Source of the DNA: Singulisphaera sp. GP187
GTDB lineage: Bacteria > Planctomycetota > Planctomycetia > Gemmatales > Gemmataceae
Direction: 5' to 3'
DNA: 50,053 nucleotides
NCBI GenBank assembly: GCA_945868575.1
Contig: CAMBMH010000011.1
Location: forward strand, 1 to 50,053
In this document: in pieces, positions 1 through 8,361 of the stretch
Layout: each line of letters begins with the position of its first letter
Numbering within the stretch: the stretch's first letter is position 1
The notes under the pieces: generated by a model
Database searches by the model: none
Told to the model about the DNA's origin: nothing
Seen by the model: the letters and a program-made list of their open reading frames with translations, nothing else
Made by a program: the position numbers and the translations under genes

Positions 1-81
1 CCAACAAGAGGAAGGTATCTTCTGATGACTTCACCCATGAAACACCGACTCGGGGCATACCAACTCAATCAACAACTTGAG

Positions 82-1047
82 TTACGGCTTTTTCTTTTTC
101 TCACCAAGCAACTTGGCCATAAGAAACTGGTTTCCATCGGCGTATTCGCGGGAAACGGAAACTCCCGGAATGATCAGATGACATTCATGCCCCACCCGTA
201 ACGATTTCTCCCGCAATTTGACTCCAAAAATTGGATGATGAATCCCATGCCCCGCATCCCGTGAAGGCAGATCCATCTCCGCGCTACAAGTCATAAACAA
301 TGGCGGATCCCCGGAATCAACATGATTGATGGGAGAAAACTCCGCATAAAGAGGCCGATACTTTTCATACCTCGCTAAAACCGCCTCGATGGTTTTCTCC
401 CCCACCGCCTGCGGAATCATCGGGTGTTTCAACACATTGGGCCCCAGCCAGCTTTCAATCACTTTTGGTTCGATGGATGTTTGCCCCACCATAACCGAAG
501 CGGCACACACACGGGTCGATTCACGAAGGACCGGATCCATCGACCGTGGATCGGCCAAATCATCATGTAGCAACAACCACATCGAAGTGCACGCGCCCGC
601 GCTGGGACCGGTCAGAGCGATCCGCCCCGTTTCGATATTCCATTCTTTTGCTTTGGTACGCAAAAACTGGATCGCCCGGGCCGCATCATGAATCGGCGCG
701 GGGAGCGGATGTTCTGGAGTCAACCGATAGTTTATAGCCGCGAATGAGATCCCTTTGTCCAGGTACGGTTGGAAATCCGGTCCCTTTTTCCTTTTGTCCC
801 CGGTCAGCCACCCCCCGCCATGAATGTACACGAGCAGGGGCCTTGGCCCAACCCCTTCGGCTTTCCAGAAGTCCAGCACATTTCTGGCATGGGGACCATA
901 GGACACATCGGCAAAAGTAGGCGGGGCAATACCGGGCATTTCCTGCCCACCGATCCGACACCATCCGGAAAAAAGAAGACTAAAAAGAACACAATATCTG
1001 AAAAGAATGGATTGCCGGGATTTGGACCAGGAAGATTTCTGTTTCAT
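82..1047 (-). CDS. Secreted alpha/beta hydrolase (esterase/lipase type)
   Basis: A 321-residue protein of the acetyl-esterase/BD-FAE-like branch of the alpha/beta hydrolases. Residues 1-35 form a basic then hydrophobic signal peptide, so it probably acts in the periplasm. The oxyanion-hole motif HGGGW is at residues 76-80 and the nucleophile elbow GPSAG at 147-151 (Ser149). A C-terminal SAEMD stretch followed by GIHH could supply the catalytic Asp and His. The substrate is unknown; ester-bound acyl groups on polysaccharides are a common substrate for this group. It stands alone, with a 550-nt gene-free stretch upstream. The fold call is firm and the substrate is open. Confidence 0.85.
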   Translation of the reverse strand: MKQKSSWSKSRQSILFRYCVLFSLLFSGWCRIGGQEMPGIAPPTFADVSYGPHARNVLDFWKAEGVGPRPLLVYIHGGGWLTGDKRKKGPDFQPYLDKGISFAAINYRLTPEHPLPAPIHDAARAIQFLRTKAKEWNIETGRIALTGPSAGACTSMWLLLHDDLADPRSMDPVLRESTRVCAASVMVGQTSIEPKVIESWLGPNVLKHPMIPQAVGEKTIEAVLARYEKYRPLYAEFSPINHVDSGDPPLFMTCSAEMDLPSRDAGHGIHHPIFGVKLREKSLRVGHECHLIIPGVSVSREYADGNQFLMAKLLGEKKKKP

Positions 1048-1142
1048 GATTTTGCGAACGGTCCAAACGAACTAAAATATGCAGATTGCAAGGACTTATG
1101 ACGCGTAAGCCCCGGGGTTCCAACCAGGATTGGATTCATTCT

Positions 1143-1171
1143 AAAATACCCTCGAGCAATTTGGGTATTTT
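1143..1171. repeat. Perfect 9-bp inverted repeat
   Basis: AAAATACCC and GGGTATTTT are separated by 11 nt. The stem is AT-rich at its base and has no long U-tract, so it could be a weak bidirectional terminator or an operator in the region upstream of the hydrolase gene. Confidence 0.5.
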
Positions 1172-1379
1172 CGCTTTGCAAATTGCACCGATCACGGATT
1201 TCGACAATTATATAGGGAATAACTGGAATCCCTGCAATCTGGTCCCTCCAGACTCCTCCAACCGTTGTGATGGCGGTGGTGTCGCCTTGGTAAACCGCCT
1301 GCGAATCAAAAAACCATTAAACTCGAAAGGAGGGATCGGAAAAAGACAGTCTCTCCGGTGTTTGCTTTTGGTTTTCCTT

Positions 1380-1406
1380 TTCGTGTGGTTCGTGCTTTTC
1401 GTGGTT
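1380..1406 (+). repeat. Three 9-nt TTCGTG-type units
   Basis: TTCGTG occurs at 1380, 1389 and 1398, exactly 9 nt apart, inside a GTT-rich tract. No coding role is visible. Confidence 0.6.
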
Positions 1407-1599
1407 AATTGGTTTTGGTTATGGTTTCAGATGTCAGCCAATGTGGTGTATTCCCCTTTAGCCTTGGGATGAGCCCCTTGGAGTCGGTTTTTGTGCCGCC
1501 CTACCATTAAGATCTGCCCCTCTTGGCCCAGAACCCAAGCCCCAAGTAAACTAACCACAGATTGATTCACGCCTCCAACCCCATTTTCAGGGCCCCCAA

Positions 1600-2487
1600 A
1601 TGACCACCACTCCTATAGCCGAAGACCTTTCGCAATTTTCCGGACTAATCACCAATCTCTTCGACAAAATGCCCACCTCCCAAGACAACCCCTTCCTGCT
1701 CACTCCCGAACAGATCGAACACTTCCATAATTTTGGCTATGTCGCCGGAATGCGCGGCCTTACAGAAGAACAGGCCGATCGTCTGGTTGAGGAATTGACC
1801 GGAATCATGGACCCCAAACACCCCGGAAACCACCTTTTCCACGAATTCCACACCAACGAATCGGCCGATCCCAACCGCGTCCTTTTCCACGCCCTGGGGG
1901 CCTGGCGCATCACCCCGGCATTTCATGACCTGGTTTGGAACCCGGCCATCGCCGTCCCCGCCAGCCAGCTCGTAGGCGGCCCGGTCCACTTCTGGCACGA
2001 CCAACTCTTCTGCAAACCCGCCCGGCATGGCGGGGTGGTCGCCTGGCACCAGGACTATTCGTATTGGACCCGCACCAAGCCGATGGCCCACCTCACCTGC
2101 TGGATCGCCCTTGAAGATGCCAAAATTGATAACGGATGCCTCCAATACATTCCCGGCAGCCACAACTGGGACCTGCTTCCCATCACCGGCCTGGCAGGCA
2201 ACATGGACGCTATCCGCGAAGTCCTCTCCCCCGAGCAAATGACCGCCATGGAAAACCCGGTCCCCATCGAACTCAAAAAAGGACAAATCACCTTCCACCA
2301 CCCGCTCCTCATTCACGGCAGCTTTGCCAACAGCACCGAGCGCTCCCGCCGTGCCGCCGTTCTCAACTTTTTCCGCGCGGGGACCAAATCCGACACCAAC
2401 GAGTCGCTGCTTCAGGGCGTCCCCGTCGTCCCCAAGGGAACCGAACTGGGCGGCCGCTTCTTCCCAAGGCTATATCCCATCGTTTAA
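1600..2487 (+). CDS. Phytanoyl-CoA dioxygenase (PhyH) family oxygenase
   Basis: A 295-residue Fe(II)/2-oxoglutarate-dependent oxygenase of the PhyH family, predicted cytoplasmic because no signal peptide is seen. The iron-binding facial triad is visible: His150 and Asp152 in the WHQD motif and a distal His239 in LIHGSF. Arg250 is a candidate 2-oxoglutarate anchor. The family signature NGCLQYIPGSH lies at about 178-188. Length is normal. Planctomycetes carry many paralogues of this family acting on unknown small molecules, so the substrate cannot be read from sequence. It is followed by a glycosyltransferase gene after 155 nt, and no functional link is evident. Confidence 0.88.
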   Translation: MTTTPIAEDLSQFSGLITNLFDKMPTSQDNPFLLTPEQIEHFHNFGYVAGMRGLTEEQADRLVEELTGIMDPKHPGNHLFHEFHTNESADPNRVLFHALGAWRITPAFHDLVWNPAIAVPASQLVGGPVHFWHDQLFCKPARHGGVVAWHQDYSYWTRTKPMAHLTCWIALEDAKIDNGCLQYIPGSHNWDLLPITGLAGNMDAIREVLSPEQMTAMENPVPIELKKGQITFHHPLLIHGSFANSTERSRRAAVLNFFRAGTKSDTNESLLQGVPVVPKGTELGGRFFPRLYPIV

Positions 2488-2642
2488 GCCCCTCGTTAAT
2501 CCCCAAATCAGAAAGTTTGGGCCATCCAGGCAGCCTTGCGCCCTCAAACCCTCATAGTTTTCGGGTCAAAATCCTTTCGGATCCAGGCCCCAGACCCCTT
2601 CCGGTTGACTCAAAGTGACCCCATGGAACATCATGTGGCACT

Positions 2643-4304
2643 ATGGACACCATCCTGGAAAAACCGCCGTTGACCCCATCCCACTCACCCAAATTGCTCC
2701 AATGGGTCCGTGGGCTTTGGTCTGTTGTGCTATTCCCGGGACAGGATGCCAGGACCAATCCACATACTTCCCCAACCGATTCTGTCGTAACCCGCCCCTT
2801 GATCGGGATTTGGGGCTGGCTCATCGTTCTCTTTTTGCCCGCGCTGATCCTCTACCCAACCATCGGATTCGACCTGTTGGAACCCGACGAATCGCGCTAC
2901 GCCGAGATCCCCCGTGAAATGCTCTCCAAAGGGGAGTGGGTGGTTCCGCTTCTGGATGGGGAACCCTATCTCGACAAGCCGCCCCTTCTCTATTGGCTGA
3001 TCATGATCAGCTACAAAATCTTTGGCATCAGCCCGGCCAGCGCGAGGCTCGTGCCGGCGCTGTGTCTGCATGGTCTGGTGGTCGGGTTTTGGGCCGCTTT
3101 AGGCAAAGCGCTTGGCACGCGTGCGGCGCTATTGGGCGCGATGCTTTTAATTGTCGCCCCCGGATTTACCATCATGGGCAGGCTGCTTACGATCGATGCG
3201 GTCCTCGCGGCGTGCATAGGCGGGGCGGTGATCTGCGCCTGGCAAAGCCTTTGGGAAAATCCCAACTCTCCACGAATCGGATGGTGGCTCGCCTCGGCAT
3301 TTTTCACGGGATTGGCGATTTTGGCCAAGGGGCCCATCGGCTTGATCCTGGTGATTCCGCCTGTGGTCCTTTACCGGTTTCTTCGCGCCGAGTCGATCCC
3401 CTGGAAGTCGCTGGTTGTTCATGGGACGCTTGCTTTGGCAATGGGGATTCCATGGTATGCGCTGATGATTGGCCGCGTGCCCGATTTTGTGCGCCACTTT
3501 TTCTGGGAGCACAATATCCTCCGGTTCGTGCAACCGTTTGATCACCAACGGGGAGTCTGGTTTTACATCCCCGTGTTGGGGCTTGGCCTTCTGCCGGGAA
3601 GCCTGTTCGCCTGGTCGTGGCTAAAGTTCCAGTTTGGCGATGCATCCGGGTCACGGGCCCTGCGTGGGCCGACCCAGTCGTTTCTCCTTCTTTCGGGGGG
3701 GTGGTGTGTTTTCTTTTTCACCCTTTCGGGTTGCAAACTGCCGACCTATATCCTTCCGGCGTTCGCGCCTCTTTGCATGGCGATGGGTCCCTGGCTGGCA
3801 ACTTTGCAGATCCGAAAAATCGCCGCGACTGGCGGTATCTGGATCTGCGCCCTTTTGGCGGGCACTCATCTGATCCTGCCGATGTGGGCGGCATGGCGAT
3901 CGCCTCTTGCGCCAGGCGAAAACCTTCTTGCGCTGCTTCGTGATCCGAAAACGCCAATTGTCTGTTATCCGCGCGAGTGCCATTCGGTTGCCTTCGCTTT
4001 GGGACGCGACGACCTGCGCAATTTCCGATCGAAAGAGTTTGATGCTTTCCGGGCCGACCTTTTCACCCGCGACCGTACCGTAGTGCTATGCACTCATCGC
4101 CATTCCCTCGAAGGGTTGCGACAACTGCTTCCCCCGGAACTGGAACTCAATCCCATCTACGACCTCGAACTTCAGGCACCCCCATGGATCCCCAAAGGCT
4201 TGCGCTCGACCGCGGTCAAGCTCGCAGGGGAAACCGCCCTGGGCCTTTGCGATGTCGCCGAGGTTCGGCGAAAAACACCGACCCCAGGCGGAAAGGGTTC
4301 GTAG
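2643..4304 (+). CDS. ArnT/PMT-like membrane glycosyltransferase (GT39/GT83 type)
   Basis: A 553-residue polytopic membrane protein resembling ArnT and the dolichyl-phosphate-mannose mannosyltransferases. These transfer a sugar from a polyprenyl-phosphate donor to lipid A or protein on the outer face of the cytoplasmic membrane. The first extracytoplasmic loop carries the hallmark acidic pair in EPDESRYAE (Asp82, Glu83), followed by YLDKPPLLYW at about 109-118, which is typical of this group. About ten hydrophobic segments follow, then a soluble C-terminal part. The first 50 residues are not conserved-looking, so a later start is possible. The acceptor is unknown. Confidence 0.85.
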   Translation: MDTILEKPPLTPSHSPKLLQWVRGLWSVVLFPGQDARTNPHTSPTDSVVTRPLIGIWGWLIVLFLPALILYPTIGFDLLEPDESRYAEIPREMLSKGEWVVPLLDGEPYLDKPPLLYWLIMISYKIFGISPASARLVPALCLHGLVVGFWAALGKALGTRAALLGAMLLIVAPGFTIMGRLLTIDAVLAACIGGAVICAWQSLWENPNSPRIGWWLASAFFTGLAILAKGPIGLILVIPPVVLYRFLRAESIPWKSLVVHGTLALAMGIPWYALMIGRVPDFVRHFFWEHNILRFVQPFDHQRGVWFYIPVLGLGLLPGSLFAWSWLKFQFGDASGSRALRGPTQSFLLLSGGWCVFFFTLSGCKLPTYILPAFAPLCMAMGPWLATLQIRKIAATGGIWICALLAGTHLILPMWAAWRSPLAPGENLLALLRDPKTPIVCYPRECHSVAFALGRDDLRNFRSKEFDAFRADLFTRDRTVVLCTHRHSLEGLRQLLPPELELNPIYDLELQAPPWIPKGLRSTAVKLAGETALGLCDVAEVRRKTPTPGGKGS

Positions 4305-4341
4305 CAACCCCTCCACATTCACACATTTCTTTGGAAATTCC

Positions 4342-4377
4342 AAAAAACAACCCCGGAGATCCTGGGGCCCCCGGGGT
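4342..4377 (-). terminator. Terminator after the DUF1559/small-protein pair
   Basis: A perfect 7-bp stem ACCCCGG (4350-4356) with CCGGGGT (4371-4377) is followed on the minus strand by TGTTTTTT. It lies 58 nt past the TAG at 4435, which fits a transcript reading through the in-frame TGA to that TAG. Confidence 0.65.
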
Positions 4378-4434
4378 AGAAGTATTATTGTTGGAAATTT
4401 CCGCACAATTCATCGCAGTTTACGCGGGAGCAAA

Positions 4435-4971
4435 CTACTTGGCCTCGACGACAATATCCAAAACAATCGGCTCCAACTTCGGGCCATACCCGTCAAACAA
4501 AGGGGTTACGATCGCCCGGGCCCTTCGGGCTTTCTCCGGTATGATCACCTCGACCGAGGCGCCATACGGGTCTTCAAACCCCTTTCAGCAATCGTCCTTG
4601 AACGGCTTTTCAAACGGCTCGCCCACAGGCAAACCATTCGCATCCTGCCAATGCACCATCACCGACGCGGTGGACCGACCTGACCCCTCGGAAAAGCGAA
4701 GATATTGATCCTCTCCCAGGCCCGGTCCGGAAACCAAATATTTAAGGCCAATCGTCCCTCTGGCCCCGTTCACCCATTCCCCAACCGGGTATGGTCCGGG
4801 AACAAGAGAATCCCCCTCGCGGGGAAGGATTCCCACAGGGACGCCGCCCCTAGGCCCAAATTCCATGAAAAGGCTCGCCCCAAGGGCCAAAACCAAAACA
4901 CCAAGAATCCCCAGCCAACCGCTTTTCACGGCAGGCCGGGGAGCGGCTATAGGATTAACCCCATTTTCCAT
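4435..4971 (-). CDS. Small membrane-anchored protein with in-frame TGA; candidate Cys-Sec selenoprotein
   Basis: The ATG at 4971 (with AAGGA upstream) opens a frame of 128 codons to a TGA at 4585-4587. The same frame then continues for 49 codons to a TAG at 4435-4437. The continuation reads like ordinary protein, with hydrophobic beta-strand stretches such as ASVEVIIPEKARRARAIV. Read through, the product is 178 residues: a short N-terminal cytosolic tail, one membrane segment at about 17-38, and an exported domain with Cys128 followed by the TGA-coded residue 129. A SECIS-like hairpin starts 17 nt past the TGA. The gene follows a DUF1559 gene by 14 nt, so the two are probably co-transcribed. 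Alternatives are a nonsense mutation, a sequencing error, or a genuine 128-residue protein. I recognise no family. Confidence 0.6.
4539..4567 (-). promoter_or_regulatory. SECIS-like stem-loop downstream of the in-frame TGA
   Basis: On the mRNA strand GTATG pairs with CATAC (5 bp). After a small internal loop (G against AU), CGCCUC pairs with GAGGUG (6 bp, one G-U), capped by the 4-nt loop GGUC. Twenty-nine nucleotides separate the UGA from the apical loop. Bacterial SECIS elements typically have a short stem with a G in the first two loop positions, 16-37 nt after the UGA, and this hairpin satisfies that rule. SelB recognition is inferred. Confidence 0.5.
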
Positions 4972-4985
4972 GGTTTTTTCCTTGA

Positions 4986-5972
4986 TTAGGGCGCTTGCGC
5001 ATCGTCCGGGATGTCGCCTTCGTTGGGACTGGCGATGAAGTACCAGTTCTTGTCGTTAATTCCGGAGTTGAGGCTTACCACGCTGCCATCACCCAAAAGG
5101 ATATTGATCGCGCTGGAGTTGTAGGCCTGTTCCTTGTAGGGGTGGGAGTTGTCAACCGGAGGCCCGAATTCGGGTTTCTTGTGACAGCGGAATTCCCAAG
5201 GCTTGGTCCCGGTCCATTCGGTCGGAACTGGATTGGGATTGTTCACCCAAATCGATCGCGCCCAATAAGGCGAGTTGTATTGCGAACTGATCACCGTCGC
5301 GGGAGCAGCCAGCTGGGCGGGTTGACGGGCCCATTGATGAGCAAGGGTGGGAACCTGCCAGCCATACGCCCAAAGGAGAGCGCCCGAGTTAGGGTTAGTG
5401 CTGGCGCCACGCTTGCAGACGGCATAGTGCTCGGAAACAATCATGGTCTTCGAAAGACCATCGGTGATGCTGCTGGAAAGGGACATCCCCATATCACCAA
5501 AAACCATCCAGTTGGCCGCATAGCTCGCCAGGCCCCAGGTGGTGCCTGCGGTGGACCAGGCGGGAATAGGCGAGTTGGCCGAAGTGTTGTAGGTAGTGGG
5601 GGTCAGTTCAAAGGTGCCACCACCGACAGTGACATCGGCGGGAGCCTGAAGGGTCTTGATGATCGCGCTCTTTGCGGCATCAGGCCCCTGTTTGAAGAGG
5701 TTGTCCTGTTCAAGGTAAGGAAGAAGACTGTAGAAAAACGATCCACCCGTTTGGGCAGAATACTTCCCAAACATCGGAGGCGCCTTGCCAAAGGTGTCGT
5801 TGGCGGCGTGCACGGCGAGGCCAATCTGTTTCAGATTGTTCTTGCTTTGCAGACTGGCCGCGGCGGCGCGAACTTTTTGCACAGCTGGCAAAAGAAGACC
5901 AATGAGCACGGCAATGATGGCGATCACCACCAAAAGCTCAATCAGGGTAAACCCATTTCTAACTTTACGCAT
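4986..5972 (-). CDS. DUF1559 family pilin-like secreted protein
   Basis: A 328-residue protein with a class III/type IV prepilin-like N-terminus: a short basic leader, then [19 protein letters not shown], cut before the Phe by a prepilin peptidase. The following KVR and NNLKQIGLA segments are diagnostic of DUF1559, a family greatly expanded in Planctomycetes. The C-terminal region holds the family's GDGSV motif. It probably assembles into, or is exported through, a pseudopilus-like system at the cell surface; its precise role is unknown. It is followed after 14 nt by the TGA-containing small gene. A TTTGCCAA palindrome lies 77 nt upstream. Confidence 0.93.
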   Translation of the reverse strand: MRKVRNGFTLIELLVVIAIIAVLIGLLLPAVQKVRAAAASLQSKNNLKQIGLAVHAANDTFGKAPPMFGKYSAQTGGSFFYSLLPYLEQDNLFKQGPDAAKSAIIKTLQAPADVTVGGGTFELTPTTYNTSANSPIPAWSTAGTTWGLASYAANWMVFGDMGMSLSSSITDGLSKTMIVSEHYAVCKRGASTNPNSGALLWAYGWQVPTLAHQWARQPAQLAAPATVISSQYNSPYWARSIWVNNPNPVPTEWTGTKPWEFRCHKKPEFGPPVDNSHPYKEQAYNSSAINILLGDGSVVSLNSGINDKNWYFIASPNEGDIPDDAQAP

Positions 5973-6048
5973 ACGAAAACTCCATTGAAAAAAACAATAT
6001 CCGGTTCAAGAGATTCAGAGTCCGGGTAAACAATCCGGAAGAACTGTA

Positions 6049-6065
6049 TTTGCCAACTTGGCAAA
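6049..6065. promoter_or_regulatory. Palindrome upstream of the DUF1559 gene (possible operator)
   Basis: TTTGCCAA and TTGGCAAA form a perfect 8-bp inverted repeat around a single base. It lies 77 nt upstream of the DUF1559 start in a 314-nt gene-free stretch, a plausible position for a dimeric repressor site. No matching regulator is in the window. Confidence 0.45.
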
Positions 6066-6174
6066 GAGACATCGGGGCAACTGCCTTTTTTCGGCGGGAG
6101 TCCGAGCCACGAACAAACATTCGCGTTCGGCAATCAATAGAAATCGGACACGCCGTTCTAAGTGCGGTTTATAG

Positions 6175-6256
6175 TCAGGAAAAGCCGGGAACATCCAAAG
6201 CAGGAACACAGAGCCATGCGGAATAGATTTGTGTCACGACCCGGCTCCTTTCCTGA
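6175..6256. repeat. Long imperfect inverted repeat
   Basis: TCAGGAAA (6175-6182) pairs with TTTCCTGA (6249-6256), and GCCGGG (6184-6189) with CCCGGC (6240-6245). This gives 14 paired bases around an apical region of about 50 nt. It sits between the end of the TusA-MetE gene and the DUF1559 gene. No U-tract follows on either strand, so it is not a standard terminator. Confidence 0.55.
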
Positions 6257-6286
6257 TTTTCCAAGATCAAAAATTTATTAGAATCC

Positions 6287-7828
6287 TTAACGGAACTTTC
6301 GTACCACACTAGCCAGGACACCGAGCTTGGCCCGGGCGATCTCCAGAGAGGAAACCGGATTGTCTGCAAATGTGGCGAAGCCACAGTCGGGATGGAGTGC
6401 CGCCACTCGCTCCGAGCCAAAGAGGGCGAATGCCTCTTCGACTCTCTTCATGATAACCGACTCTGGTTCAATTTCCACAGTTTTGGGGTTTACCAGGCCC
6501 AAACCGAGCTTCGTTTCCTTGGGCAAGCCTTTTAGGACCTTCATTTCCCCCGCCCGGGGAGTCGAGAACTCCAAAAGGAGCATTCCAACAGGAATTTTGG
6601 AAAACAGCCCGACAAGCGGTTCATAATCCCCGGTCAGCGCCACAGACTCATCCCGCGACCAGTTCCCCCGGCAAACATGCATCGCAAGGCGCTCGCGCGG
6701 AAACCCCTCCAGGGTCCGCTCAAGGATCGACTGGGCAAATTCGAGTTCCTCGTTTTTGGGTTTCCTCCACGAAAGGGCCCCACACATGAAACTCCGCCGC
6801 TTTTTTGGCTGGGCAAAAACCACTTCGGTCAACACCGGCTCATCAATCTGGACAATTGACGCGCCATAAGCCAACAAATCGAAAATCTCCGCTCTCAAAA
6901 GTCGGATCACATCCTCCGCAAGGGCCTCGCGCTCCTTGTAGACCTTTTCCGAAAGGCATTCCAGGAAGAGCGTCCTCGTCAAAAGGTAGGGACCAGGCAG
7001 CGCCACCTTGATCGGCCGGGGCGTTACCGTCCTCAAAAAAGCCAATTCCTGCAAAGCTAGGGGCCGATTGCGAACCAAAGGCCCCAAAAGCGCCGGATGA
7101 TGTACTTTTTCCGCAGGCACATCCAGCTGCGAAAGCTCGCCTTTGAATTTTTCCGGATCATCCACATAGGGAAGGAGGTCGCTCACCGGAATCAGCCGAC
7201 AACACGATAGCCTTCCTCCAACGAAGCTGGCATAGGTGTCGCGACGCTGTTCCCCATCCGACAAAACATCGACTCCCGCCTGCTCCTGGGCGCTGACCAC
7301 CAATCGCACCGCATCATCGGCGGCGTTTTCAAACTCCACCTCGCCGATCCGACCCTCAAGTTTGTCATGGAGCATCCGCAACAGCCAGGCCGGACGCGGC
7401 ATCGATCCCATCCCAAACACAGCCAGCTTTGGTAGAGGCGCAACCAGCTGATCCTTGGCGGGGAGGGGAACATTCCGGTCGACCATCGGATTGGCCAATC
7501 CAGGCAAAACCTTGGCACCAGACCCACCCTTTGCGGAGCCGATGTGGCTTAACCACGCTTCCCGATCCGCCTGCGAACCCTTCACCACAAGGAAATGGTG
7601 GGCCGTACCCGTAGCAATTGTTTCGGTGCGATGATCCAACAGGGCATTACCCGTCAAACGCCCCCAAGAAGGAAGATCCTCGGCGACAGACTTTTCCGTG
7701 CTACGCAAGTGGAGCAGCTGGCCCCGCTCCAGCGGCCCAAGGTGCTGCCGGATCAGAATCAGCAGACCATTGCCGCAATCGAGGTCGCCCCCATCAAAAG
7801 AGGCATCGGGAACCATCGGATCTGCCAT
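6287..7828 (-). CDS. TusA-like domain fused to cobalamin-independent methionine synthase (MetE) catalytic core
   Basis: A 513-residue two-domain protein. Residues about 8-75 form a TusA/SirA-like sulfur-carrier fold, with Cys18 in GDLDCGN at the usual sulfur-carrying position and the closing pattern DLPSWGRLTGNALL. After a linker, residues about 135-513 match the C-terminal catalytic half of MetE: GSMPRP near 141, VLSDGEQRR near 188, VQIDEP at 326-331, and all four zinc ligands His384 and Cys386 (HVC), Glu420 and Cys482 (HPDCG). The N-terminal folate-binding half of classical MetE is absent, as in core-MetE folate-independent methionine synthases, so the methyl donor is unknown. It ends a minus-strand run with the DsrE-like and Cys-rich TusA-like genes. 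The fusion suggests sulfur delivery to, or methylation of, a protein-bound thiol. Confidence 0.85.
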   Translation of the reverse strand: MADPMVPDASFDGGDLDCGNGLLILIRQHLGPLERGQLLHLRSTEKSVAEDLPSWGRLTGNALLDHRTETIATGTAHHFLVVKGSQADREAWLSHIGSAKGGSGAKVLPGLANPMVDRNVPLPAKDQLVAPLPKLAVFGMGSMPRPAWLLRMLHDKLEGRIGEVEFENAADDAVRLVVSAQEQAGVDVLSDGEQRRDTYASFVGGRLSCCRLIPVSDLLPYVDDPEKFKGELSQLDVPAEKVHHPALLGPLVRNRPLALQELAFLRTVTPRPIKVALPGPYLLTRTLFLECLSEKVYKEREALAEDVIRLLRAEIFDLLAYGASIVQIDEPVLTEVVFAQPKKRRSFMCGALSWRKPKNEELEFAQSILERTLEGFPRERLAMHVCRGNWSRDESVALTGDYEPLVGLFSKIPVGMLLLEFSTPRAGEMKVLKGLPKETKLGLGLVNPKTVEIEPESVIMKRVEEAFALFGSERVAALHPDCGFATFADNPVSSLEIARAKLGVLASVVRKFR

Positions 7829-7887
7829 TGTGGAATCCCAGTGGGCGCAAACGAATAAGCGAAAGCAACTTTGTTAACAACGGACAA

Positions 7888-8250
7888 CTAATAACTGATG
7901 CTCGGGACTCCCTGATCCATGAATTCGACCAGCTTTGCCCCGCCCACAATCACCGCCCCGGCAATGAGTTGGGTTTCATCGAGCTTGCGCCGCTTGAAAC
8001 AGGGGGAACAAACATAGATCTTTCCCCCTTCCCGGGCAAAATTGGCCAGCAATTCGGACAACTTGGCAAAACCCTCCTCGTGGATCGGATCTGCGCCACC
8101 CTGGACAGCCAACCGCACCCCTTCCGTCGAGAGGAAGACAACCGTGTCCCGATCCGATCCCAAAGCGGCATTGGCAACCACAAAGGCGACCGTGGCACGG
8201 TCAGGTTGCTCGGGACCTACAGTCAGACTAACCACAAATTTGCCTGGCAT
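7888..8250 (-). CDS. DsrE-like sulfur-relay protein
   Basis: A 120-residue single-domain DsrE/DsrF-like protein, predicted cytoplasmic. It has the family's opening strand (FVVSLTVGPEQPDRATVAF) and a central CSPC motif, whose cysteines lie where related proteins bind persulfide sulfur, followed by KRRKLDE. It ends with the usual GAKLVEFMDQG helix. A good ribosome-binding site (AGGAGA, 6-nt spacing) precedes the ATG. The neighbours on both sides contain TusA-like domains, the standard partners of DsrE proteins in sulfur transfer, so a role in passing persulfide between them is likely. The acceptor is unknown. Confidence 0.85.
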   Translation of the reverse strand: MPGKFVVSLTVGPEQPDRATVAFVVANAALGSDRDTVVFLSTEGVRLAVQGGADPIHEEGFAKLSELLANFAREGGKIYVCSPCFKRRKLDETQLIAGAVIVGGAKLVEFMDQGVPSISY

Positions 8251-8361
8251 AAAAACTCTCCTTTTGTTGGTTGCCCTAAATTTTCCGACTCAAAAAATCC
8301 CATCAGGGAAGGATTGGAGAAGGGTTGATCGGACCGCGCTGTTAGTCCTACCCAGGGATAA

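Larger units (their letters stand above)
1048..1599. other. Gene-free stretch with small repeats
   Basis: No convincing coding region lies here. The frame open from about 1086 to 1472 on the plus strand has no recognisable protein character, and its 3' half is low-complexity GTT-rich DNA. The stretch holds the upstream region of the minus-strand hydrolase and of the plus-strand dioxygenase, an inverted repeat at 1143-1171, a short TCTGG/CCAGA stem near 1239-1253 and a 9-nt tandem repeat at 1380-1406. Confidence 0.6.

Noticed and set aside
1086-1472. 128-codon plus-strand frame
   Set aside because: Second half is low-complexity DNA-driven sequence and the first half has no family resemblance; no good ribosome-binding site.
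8180-8205. Sigma-54-like TGGCACG...TTGCT in the DsrE-like gene
   Set aside because: The spacing between the two elements is 6 nt instead of 4, so GG and GC are out of register; it is also inside coding sequence.
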